Assembly (NCBI GenBank): GCA_030647735.1
Contig: JAUSIY010000012.1
Span: forward strand, 1-32,782
Length of the DNA stretch: 32,782 nt
Source of the DNA: a bacterium
Lineage (GTDB): Bacteria; Patescibacteriota; Microgenomatia; CAZETR01; Amesbacteraceae
Direction: 5' to 3'
How positions within the stretch are numbered: the stretch's first letter is position 1; every line of letters starts with the position of its first letter. The notes under the pieces were generated by a model that was given only the letters and a program-made list of their open reading frames with translations, was not told where the DNA came from and did no database searches. This document shows positions 23,856 to 31,900 of this stretch, piece after piece. The position numbers and the translations under genes were made by a program.

Positions 23856-24186
23856 AACAATTTATAACGCAATGAAGCAGTGAAGTAGGAATCAGACAGA
23901 GACAGCAGAGATCTCGCGGTTGCTGAAAGCGAGACGATTATCTGAAACCGAATTACCCTGGCAAAAGCGGCTCTGACAAAATCAGAGACGGGATCAGCCC
24001 GACAAAGCTGAAAGGATGTGTCGGAAACGGAGCATTCGATGAGGCCAAAGCCAAAATTGAATCCCCTTCTGGGGATTTTTTAGTGGGTTTGGTAAAACAA
24101 GGTGGTACCGCGAGAAGCCTCGCCCTTGTCAATCAGATTTTCTTTCCAAAGGAAATGTTATCTGGCTGATGGGAGCGAGGTTTTTT
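23856..24186 (+). ncRNA. tyrosine T-box riboswitch leader
   Basis: The leader carries the T-box core AAGGTGGTACCGCG (24099-24112). Stem I has TCTCGC/GCGAGA (23912-23917 and 23929-23934) with an apical GGTTGCTGAAA loop, and TCAGA/TCTGA (23892-23896 and 23941-23945). The specifier loop pairs an AGTA side (23884-23887) with GAAT then TAC at 23954-23956; TAC is a Tyr codon in the position the GAA-N-NNN pattern predicts. Further stems are CTCTGA/TCAGAG (23971-23987), CCGACA/TGTCGG (23999-24024) and ATCCCC/GGGGAT (24061-24076). The antiterminator pairs ACAAGG with CCTTGT and CGAG with CTCG; the bulge TGGT matches ACCA of an A-discriminator tRNA. Uncharged tRNA-Tyr should favour read-through into tyrS. 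Confidence 0.92.
24118..24186 (+). terminator. T-box-controlled intrinsic terminator, overlapping the ribosome binding site
   Basis: CCTCGCCC (24118-24125) pairs with GGGAGCGAGG (24171-24180), with an inner helix around TTTCC/GGAAA, then six Ts and the ATG at 24187. CCTCG and CCTTGT are shared with the antiterminator, so the two folds exclude each other. The 3' arm GAGCGAGG is also the only Shine-Dalgarno-like sequence for the next gene. Confidence 0.9.
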
Positions 24187-24738
24187 ATGTCCAACATAGA
24201 CAAAAAAATAGTTATTCTGACCGGTCCTCCGGCAAATGGAAAATCGACTATTGGCGGGTTACTTTCTGAGGCCGGTTTTTGCCATATCGAAGCAGATAAC
24301 TTTATCTCGTCCCTTGGCAGGCAAAGACTTAATGACGGTACCTGGTCAGACATAGACCGTGAAGAATACATGACTGGGGCAGCTCAAGCCGCCCTTGAAG
24401 CTTCCCAGACAGGCCAGCCAGTGGTGATTTCGGATACCCTAACCCTGCCCTGGATGAGAGAATTCATGACATCTCAGCTGGCTCAACCCGGTATCACCGT
24501 TGGGTTAGTGTTTGTGAACCGGATATTAGACGAAAAACAGATAGCTCAAATAGCCCTTAAAAGAGCTTCGGAAGGACATGCTCTTGATCCTGATGCTTTA
24601 GTTAAGTTCAGGAAATTGTTTGTCCCGCTGGATGCAATTACTGAACCTCACGTAACTTTAGAGAATCCAGGCGATGTAGATTTGAACAAGCTGTTAGTCA
24701 CCGCTCTTGCGACTATTGAAAAATTATGGAACAACTAA
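24187..24738 (+). CDS. P-loop kinase-like ATPase (AAA_33 / zeta-toxin-like)
   Basis: From ATG 24187 the 183-aa protein begins MSNIDKKIVILTGPPANGKST, a clear Walker A (GPPANGKST, residues 13-21), followed by SEAGFCHIEADNFI and VVISDTLTLPWMREFM typical of small nucleotide or RNA/sugar kinases. The substrate is unknown; zeta-toxin-type or nucleoside kinase are alternatives. An upstream in-frame ATG (24169) lies inside the terminator stem and would add MGARFF, so I reject it. GAGG of the terminator arm is 6 nt upstream. It is first in the T-box operon and overlaps the phosphatase gene by 13 bp, so it should rise when charged tRNA-Tyr is low. Confidence 0.75.
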   Translation: MSNIDKKIVILTGPPANGKSTIGGLLSEAGFCHIEADNFISSLGRQRLNDGTWSDIDREEYMTGAAQAALEASQTGQPVVISDTLTLPWMREFMTSQLAQPGITVGLVFVNRILDEKQIAQIALKRASEGHALDPDALVKFRKLFVPLDAITEPHVTLENPGDVDLNKLLVTALATIEKLWNN

Positions 24739-25400
24739 TCACTTCACCCTCTGCCCAACTAACAATTGGAACTAGTCAAGGTCTCGTAAAGACTGTTAAT
24801 GAGGACTGCATTGAATTCAGACTGGATGGAAACCAAACCGTTGTTTGCCTCTGCGATGGTCATTGGGGTGATACTGCTGCAAAGCTTGTCTGCCGGACAA
24901 TTGCAAATAACTTCCCATCCAGCCGCAGAAAGGCCCTCCATCTGCTAAATCACATTGAACTCCAACTATTGGGAGAATTTGGCAAAGAACCACCTAACCC
25001 TGAGATAGATCAACCTCCGGAAACCAGCCTAGTAGCAGTCAGGTTTGATTCTTCCTCTCGTAAATTAACGGTCATTTGCTATGGAGACTGCCGAATCCTC
25101 ATATCCAATCATGGCCAAATTAGATTCCATACGCTTCCCCAAGCTACCTGGCTTGGAGTGTTTTCGCGTCTGGGACTTCGTGGAAGAATTCCTGTCAAAA
25201 GGGGGCTGACTTTCAATACTTTGGCTCTTCAATCTAATGATTCTGTTTGGATGTTTACTGATGGTGTAGATGAATGTATTTACGAAAAACCAACTCTTTC
25301 TCATGGTTGGGTTGTAAAGCACAATATCTCGGAAATCTTTGCTCAGATTGAAAAACAGGGTGCCCAAGATAATGCCAGTTTAGTTATTTTGAAATGCTAG
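24726..25400 (+). CDS. PP2C-family protein phosphatase (stand-alone)
   Basis: The 224-aa protein has the PP2C motifs in order: VNEDCIEF, VVCLCDGHWGD (metal-binding Asp), ETSLVAVRF, VICYGDCRILI, WMFTDGVDE and DNASLVIL. These are the acid residues that bind Mn/Mg in Ser/Thr phosphatases. It lacks a membrane helix or sensor domain, and the family is small, so it is near the minimal size. It overlaps the kinase-like gene and precedes tyrS by 9 nt, so it is controlled by the tyrosine T-box. A kinase-like and a phosphatase gene next to each other suggest a reversible modification, perhaps of the tyrosine system, but that is inference. Confidence 0.8.
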   Translation: MEQLITSPSAQLTIGTSQGLVKTVNEDCIEFRLDGNQTVVCLCDGHWGDTAAKLVCRTIANNFPSSRRKALHLLNHIELQLLGEFGKEPPNPEIDQPPETSLVAVRFDSSSRKLTVICYGDCRILISNHGQIRFHTLPQATWLGVFSRLGLRGRIPVKRGLTFNTLALQSNDSVWMFTDGVDECIYEKPTLSHGWVVKHNISEIFAQIEKQGAQDNASLVILKC

Positions 25401-25409
25401 AATAACCAT

Positions 25410-26555
25410 ATGGATAAGATTGATGAATTGTTAACCCGGGGAATAGCCAATATTATTCCCTCTAAACAAGCATTGGAAAAAAGGTTGCGTTCTGACCAAA
25501 AAGTAAATGCATATCTTGGCATTGATACTACCGCCCCCCATGTTCACTTAGGTAACGCCTTTGGACTGCGCAAACTGCAACAGTTAGTAGATATGGGTCA
25601 CCATGTGACCTTCTTAATTGGAGATTTCACAACTAAGATTGGAGATTCTTCGGACAAAGAATCTGAACGGCCAATTCTGACAGATACTGAAATCGAGACC
25701 AATTTTCAAACCTACAAACAACAAGTCAGCAAAATCTTGGACTTTTCCCGAGTGGAATTACATCACAATAGCGAATGGCTGTCTAAGTTAACTTTTGCGG
25801 ATGTTATAAAATTGAGTCAACAATTTACCCTAAATGATTATATCAGTCGGGAGATAATGAAAAAGAAGCTAGAGAATGGGGTTTCAATTCGCTTAGACGA
25901 AGTCCTCTACCCCCTGATGCAGGGATATGACAGCTACTTTATGGATACTGATATTCAAGTCGGAGGAGCTGACCAAACTTTTAATATGCAGGCTGGCCGA
26001 AACTTGCAAAAGAAATTAAGAAGTAAGGATTCGTTTGTATTAGTCGGCCAATATTTAACTGGCACTGATGGTCGGAAAATGAGCAAGAGCTGGGGCAATG
26101 CTATTTGGCTGGATGACACTCCCAACGATATTTTCGGTAAGGTGATGTCAACCAAAGATGAATTAATTGACGAATACTTCACCCTAGGAACTAATTTGCC
26201 TTTGAAAGACATACCCAAAGGAAAATCTATGGACAGAAAGAAAAAACTGGCCTGGCAAATCGTGTCTGAGCTACATTCCCCGACGATAGCTGATATGGCT
26301 CAGGCTTATTTTGAATCAACTTTTCAGCAAAAACAAACTCCGGCAGATATTCCCCAATACCACCTCGAGAAGAATCGGTCGATTTTAGAAGTTCTGGTTG
26401 GAAGTGGCCTGGTTAAATCCAAGTCAGAAGCCCGTCGTGTGATTGAACAGGGCGGGGTAAAACTAAACCAGTCCCCTGTAACAGATTTTGCAACTGAAGC
26501 CGGTCCAGGAGACCTCGTCCAAGTGGGTACCCGGAAATTCGTCAAACTGACTTAA
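25410..26555 (+). CDS. tyrS: tyrosyl-tRNA synthetase
   Basis: The 381-aa class I enzyme charges tRNA-Tyr. The HIGH-like motif is HVHLG (44-48), KMSKS is at 223-227 (GRKMSKSWGN), and the tyrosine-pocket segment YPLMQGYDSYFMDTDIQVGGADQTFNMQAGR is intact. A C-terminal S4 RNA-binding domain (about 325-381; SILEVLVGSGLVKSKSEARRVIEQGGVKLNQSPV) completes it. This is the expected target of the Tyr T-box upstream and confirms the specifier assignment. It has no clear Shine-Dalgarno site and starts 9 nt after the phosphatase stop. The gene converges on the WecG-like gene; I see no strong terminator in the 61-bp gap. Confidence 0.97.
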   Translation: MDKIDELLTRGIANIIPSKQALEKRLRSDQKVNAYLGIDTTAPHVHLGNAFGLRKLQQLVDMGHHVTFLIGDFTTKIGDSSDKESERPILTDTEIETNFQTYKQQVSKILDFSRVELHHNSEWLSKLTFADVIKLSQQFTLNDYISREIMKKKLENGVSIRLDEVLYPLMQGYDSYFMDTDIQVGGADQTFNMQAGRNLQKKLRSKDSFVLVGQYLTGTDGRKMSKSWGNAIWLDDTPNDIFGKVMSTKDELIDEYFTLGTNLPLKDIPKGKSMDRKKKLAWQIVSELHSPTIADMAQAYFESTFQQKQTPADIPQYHLEKNRSILEVLVGSGLVKSKSEARRVIEQGGVKLNQSPVTDFATEAGPGDLVQVGTRKFVKLT

Positions 26556-26616
26556 TACACTACACTGTAATACCCAGGGGTAGAAATAGTGGTTGCCACG
26601 GTTTGAACCGCTTCAT

Positions 26617-27378
26617 TTATATCAGTTTCCAGACGAACTTGAACAGCCTCAACTGCCTGCGCCAGCGCCAGGGTTCGTGTATTAAGCGCCAGGCCCATTC
26701 CAAACCCAATTTATTGATCCATTCCGGAGGCAGTTTTGCCAGACCCACCAGATAATCGAATGTGCCCCCTACTCCCATGGCCACTTTAACTTTCAACTGA
26801 CTTCGGTGAGCCCAAATCCATTTTTCCTGCCACGGGGCCCCATAGGCAACCAGTAATATGTCGGGCCGGAAGGCATTAATCTTAGTCACAATCTCTTCAT
26901 CTTCCTTATTTTGTTTACTCCCTATAGGACTTGTCTGTTTGATATCCGCGTGTCCAGGCGAAAAAGCCCCGCCAAACCGCTGGGCCATTTTTTCGGCTAC
27001 CTTGTCCCGTCCACCTAGAAAAAATATCCTGTAGTTATGATCAAGGATTCTTTGCACCAGCTTCCGGCCAGGCACAATTGGTAAATCTGGTTTAGCCAAT
27101 TTCAGTCCGTTTCCGTCAGCAATTGCCAAATCAGCCGAGTTAAGAACTGTCTGAAACTCATTATCTTCCTGGGCTACCATAATAAACTCTGGATTTACGG
27201 TTACAATCAAGAAGGGTTTTTTGAAGCTAGATGTGCAAATCTGGTCGATTTTTCCTAGCACTTGGTCTATGGAAGTGACAGATACGTCCACCCCGAGAAT
27301 ATTTACCTTATCATCGTTCTTTTTATATAGGATAGATTTCAATTTAGCTTCAGATCGGTAAGGTAATATAAGTCTCAT
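26617..27378 (-). CDS. WecG/TagA/CpsF-family glycosyltransferase (GT26)
   Basis: The 253-aa protein has the family pattern VNILGVDVSVTSIDQVLGKI, TVNPEFIMVAQ, ADLAIADGNGLK (catalytic-region Asp), RIFFLGG, AYGAPWQEKWIWAH and GVGGTFDYLVGLAKLPPEWINKLGLEWAWRLIHEPWRWRRQL. Members transfer N-acetylmannosamine or related sugars onto lipid-linked intermediates in cell-wall or exopolysaccharide synthesis. The length is typical, with a slightly extended N-terminus before KVNILGV. It lacks transmembrane helices and likely acts at the inner membrane face on a UppS-derived carrier lipid. The upstream region is the 1.6-kb AT-rich gap. Confidence 0.92.
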   Translation of the reverse strand: MRLILPYRSEAKLKSILYKKNDDKVNILGVDVSVTSIDQVLGKIDQICTSSFKKPFLIVTVNPEFIMVAQEDNEFQTVLNSADLAIADGNGLKLAKPDLPIVPGRKLVQRILDHNYRIFFLGGRDKVAEKMAQRFGGAFSPGHADIKQTSPIGSKQNKEDEEIVTKINAFRPDILLVAYGAPWQEKWIWAHRSQLKVKVAMGVGGTFDYLVGLAKLPPEWINKLGLEWAWRLIHEPWRWRRQLRLFKFVWKLI

Positions 27379-28914
27379 TATTATTTCATATCACAACATC
27401 TATTTCAATAAAAATCTTATACTTACTACAAGGTATGCACAATTCATTAACAACTTATCCACAGAGCTAAAAATTTACTACTATGTTCATAATTACACAT
27501 TCTCCAGGACTTATAAGATGGCAATTGCTACTTTTTGCCAACTTAACAGTTTTACTCGATAGAAACTCTTGACAACTAGTAGTTTCTGCAGAGACTGATT
27601 AATTAGCTCTAACCACAATTTGTGACTCATCTCTACAACAATTTATGGTGATGCTCCACAATTTATTTAACTACCGGGACACCCGCAGCCATCACTCCCA
27701 ACACTTGAAGACCAGATCCCTCTGAGATATCAGGTAGGTATAAATGGTTACGTGAGTGACAAAACGACACGTAGTGCATTACTTATATATCATACTATCT
27801 CAACTTACTTTTTATTCAAAATTACTGTGAGCCATTAAAACCCGTTATAGTTCCTTCCAAATTTACCAAACAGAACTAAATTACAATTTCAAATAATTTC
27901 TTAATTTACTATAGGGATCTATAAGTCCCTCTCTAAACTTGTTAAGGTTGAAAATCCCGGTAAATAAAATGGATTTCTTTATAACTAGTTTGTACTTTTT
28001 GAGAACTTTATTTGTTTGAGAATTGGTCATTGAAAACCCGGAGATCTACTTCTCCCTATCTTACTGTGATCTTTTTGGCACCTGCTCCATTCCTATCAAA
28101 ACGTAGGGTTTTTTGTAAATTAACTCAGGCTACGATTTTTTCGGCGCTTATCATGGCGTACTGCGTACAAGGAGGTAAATACGCCTGTTGTGGGTCATTT
28201 TCATTGGCTTGCTGCCGCTTGTACTCAATTCAATTTCATTTGACTAGACAAGTAATAATCGATCGTGCTGACTAGTTACTGGCAGTCCTTACATGAGTTT
28301 GATAATTTATATGAATGCTGCTCTGTTCCGCCCTTTTGTTACTAAGTGCCCGACGTGCATTAATGGGGATCACTACGACCTCAACATACTACATCAACAC
28401 CTTTTATTCTCTAATAGTTTCTCGCATCTGTTATTAATTTACAATCCAAGATCTTTGTCCACCGTTAAACACTGCATAGTTTTTCTTTATCTCCGTCGAT
28501 TCTAATCGCTTTCTACGAGTACAAGCATTAATTAGTTCCCTTTCCACTAAATCCGGCATAACGACCTTCTCCAGGCACTCCAGGTGATAATGATCGAACA
28601 CTTCTCCCCCTTTGTTTAGTACGTGTTTTTCCCTTTCTTATGCGTGTTTCTATCCTGACTCAAAAATTCCGCTAAATTTACATCTTGTCTACCAAACTTG
28701 GCTACTTGATGCATGTGATCTCTACTTTGCGAGAAGGGTCTAATAGATTTTTTCAAGAATTCACGGTTGGCTTGATAAATATTTTTTCTGACTGTCTTTC
28801 CCTTCCACAAGGCTCGCTTCTTAACTAACATGAACAATGCAGACTCGAAATAATTTGTATTTATCCTTATTTACACAAATATGCGCGCGTATTAAAAGCT
28901 TATCTAATTAGTTC
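27379..28914. other. AT-rich stretch with no recognisable gene
   Basis: About 1.5 kb between divergent genes. The base composition is clearly more AT-rich than the flanks, and short open frames on both strands lack start signals, family motifs and the window's codon habits. It holds one exact DnaA-box sequence, TTATCCACA (27455-27463), with a one-mismatch neighbour (GTATGCACA, 27432-27440). I found no tRNA, CRISPR array or clear RNA-family motif in it. It could be an origin, a decayed region, a large regulatory region for the surface protein, or an unknown RNA. Confidence 0.6.
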
Positions 28915-28944
28915 TTGACACTATCCTTAATATATAGGCATACT
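28915..28944 (+). promoter_or_regulatory. promoter of the HTH-TM surface protein
   Basis: Consensus TTGACA (28915-28920), an 18-bp spacer and CATACT (28939-28944). Transcription near 28951 would give a 45-nt leader, unlike most genes here. Confidence 0.55.
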
Positions 28945-28973
28945 GATATATTGAGTACAAAAAATCTATCTAA

Positions 28974-28987
28974 AATATCTAGATATT
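28974..28987. repeat. perfect 14-bp palindrome before the HTH-TM protein start
   Basis: AATATCTAGATATT, 8 nt upstream of ATG 28996 and inside the predicted leader. It could be an operator for the encoded HTH or a translation-masking hairpin. Confidence 0.6.
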
Positions 28988-28995
28988 AGCCTCAA

Positions 28996-31900
28996 ATGAG
29001 TAAACTCCTGCCCATTGGTTCTGCTGCCCGTAAACTGGGAGTATCTATTGAAACTCTGCGCCGCTGGGAGAAGGAAGGGAAAATTAGCTCCCATAAAACT
29101 CCAGCCGGACACCGCCGCTATTCACTGCAGCACCTCAAAGCCTCGCCTATCCCCTACCAGAGATTAATCCCCACCCATGACCTTGCTACCGCTGAACTAT
29201 CTCCGCTTGTTCGGGAGCCGTTATTTGTAGACCGCGGACTCGTGCATTCTAAGTGGATTACTGCAGCCATCACTTCGGCTGCAGTTATAGCTATTTCACT
29301 AACAGCCGCAGGTATCAAAACAGGGTTTCTGGCCGATAAACTTGGTCATAAGCCCCAGTCACCATCCGCGCAGGTTAGTAACACTGAGGGTCAGGTTTTG
29401 GCAGACAGCACTGCCACCGATTTGTACCAGCTAACCATTACCGTACCTGTAGACATCAAAGACTCTCTGACCATTAATGGGGAAGCGGTTCTGGCCAATC
29501 CCCTGGCAAATCTAGCTGCCGGTTCCGGAATCGGACTATCCCAAACCAATACCATCACCAATACCGGAATACTATCCATCGGCGGCAATACCGGAGAATT
29601 GACTCTGGCCACTGGCCTGGGAATCTCAGATGCTAATGTGTTGTCTCTCTCCTCCATCCCCAACTCCGCCTTGACCAACTCCAAAGTAACGATTACGACC
29701 AGCGGTAATTTATCCGGAGGCGGTGATGTCTCCCTGGGCAGTTCCATCTCTCTGACCCTATCAAACAATATCAGTCTATCTGGTACTGCCACAATCGCCG
29801 GCACATTGGGAGTGGGCAACAATCTGACCGTGGCAGGTAATCTCAATGGACTGGTAGTTAATTCCGGGGTAATTACTACCGGCGTCTGGAATGCCACAGT
29901 TATCGACCCTACCTACGGCGGCACCGGTCTGGCAGTTGTGGGTTCAAACGGCCAGGTGTTAGGGGTATCCGGAGGCAATCCCATCTGGGTCGACCCGACT
30001 TCCCTGTCTAATACCTACTGGCAAAGAATATTAGGTACCCTCTCCCCGTTAAATATTACCGATGATCTGTTAATCGGCGGTACAGCTACCTCCAGTGCCT
30101 TGTTTCAAATCTTGGGCACCAGCGGCAATTTCACTTCTGCCGGATCTGCCAGTATAGCCGGAGCATTGACACTTTACTCGACTCCAACCATTCAAAGTGC
30201 ATCAAACCAAACCTTAACTCTGGGCGGAAATTCCACCGGAAACATTCTTCTCAATGACCGGACCGGAATTGGCATCTCCACCCCCTCTGCCATGCTGGAA
30301 GTGCAACCAGATGCGGTAGGAACAACCGGACTGCAACTACGGATGTCTATTGGTCAAACAGCAGATTTGTTTAAATGGGTAGACAGTAGTGGGAATGTCC
30401 TGGGCAGAATCGATTCATCTGGTAACCTGATTCTAGCCAATCAAACTACCAGCGGCATCAACATCAACCAGACCATTGGGGGTATTGACTACAATGTGTT
30501 TAACGCCAGCTCTTCCGGAACTGTTTCCATCACTCAGAGAAGTGCGGATCTGGGAACAGGTAATGATGGCAATTGTGTCGTCTCATCATCGATAACCATT
30601 GATACCGGTACTTGCGTGGGCCGGGCTAACGCAGATGCTGTCAACTTCCGGGTGACTGCAGATGTAGCTACAGCTAGTGCAACCATTACAGTGGCCTCTA
30701 CTCCAACCGGCTTGGCTGTTGGTGATGAGATACTCATCATTAACCTGCGGGATCCCAATAATGCCGGAGCTAATTACTATACCGCCGGAGACTGGACCAA
30801 TGCGCCGCTGGGAAAATACGAGACCCGGTACATCACGGCTATTAATACTAATACTCTAACACTTTCCTCCCCCACTACCTATGCCTACCCGGCTGCAACT
30901 CACAATTACGATGTGGTTGTCCAGAGAGTTCCCCAGTATGGAGCAGTCACAGTCAACAACAGTGGAACACTAACCACCAGTGCTTTCTCTACCTCAACTC
31001 ACAAAGGCGGAGTAATTTTCTTCAGAGCTACAGGAAATGTGTCAGTGGCTACTGGTGGAACAATTACTGCCGCTGGCAAAGGATATACAGGAGGTAATGG
31101 TGGTTCATCTGATCCAAACAGGGCAGGATTTGGTGGCGTGACATATAATGGTTCAGGAAATACCAATAGTATTAACTCTGGCGGTGGAGGTGGAGGAGGA
31201 GCAGGAGTGAGTAGTGAGACAGGCTCAGTTGGTGGTGCTGGAGGCGGGGGTGGATTTGGAGGAGTGGGTATAGGAGGAGGAGCAAGTGGGTCAAACGGTA
31301 GTGGTTCAACTGGAGGAAATGGCGGTGCTGGTTACATGAAAGGAGGTGGAGGGGGAGGTGCATACGGATTAGCAAATCTAAGTTCCCTATATCTTGGGTC
31401 GGGTGGTGGAGGTGGTTCAAATAGCGGTGGAACATCCGGAGGCGTAGGTGGTGGAATAATTTTCATTGCTTCTGGGGGGACGATAGTCAATGGGTCAGTC
31501 TCTTCAAATGGACAAAGTAGTACTAACTCTTGAACTCAAGGAGGGGGCGGAGGGGGAAGTGGTGGAACAATGTTTATTAAGTCATCAATACTCCAGTTAG
31601 GTAGTTCTTTAGTAACTGCCTCAGGAGGAACGGGTGGAACTGGACAAGTATCAACAACAACCGGAGATGGGGGTAATGGAAGGATTAGACTTGAATATAC
31701 AACTATCTTGGGATCCACTTCCCCATCTGCAGGATCAACAGGAACATTTCCCACAACAACCCCCGGAACAACACTGTCTGTTAACCGCCAGGACTCATTT
31801 GGAAAGCTGTTACAGCTATTATCCGGTGGAACTGAAATGTTGGGAGTAGATTCATCCGGTAACTTCTATCTTAATTCTTTGCAAACTACTGGAGATGCAG

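Noticed and set aside
24169-24186. Start of the P-loop kinase at ATG 24169
   Set aside because: This ATG lies in the terminator stem and the next codons are the U-run. ATG 24187 gives the natural start with GAGG 6 nt upstream.
28012-28505. Two open frames (87 and 70 aa) on the plus strand in the gap
   Set aside because: No promoter or ribosome binding site, Cys- and His-rich random-looking translation, no family resemblance.
28616-28837. 73-aa open frame on the minus strand in the AT-rich gap
   Set aside because: No start signal or known motif, and composition is like the surrounding noncoding sequence.
31531-31533. UGA read as glycine (Gracilibacteria/SR1-type code)
   Set aside because: TGA ends the GT4, ATL, UppS and AbrB genes exactly at ATGA/TGATG or 20-bp overlaps with the next gene, and reading through them would run into other genes. 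The code is standard.
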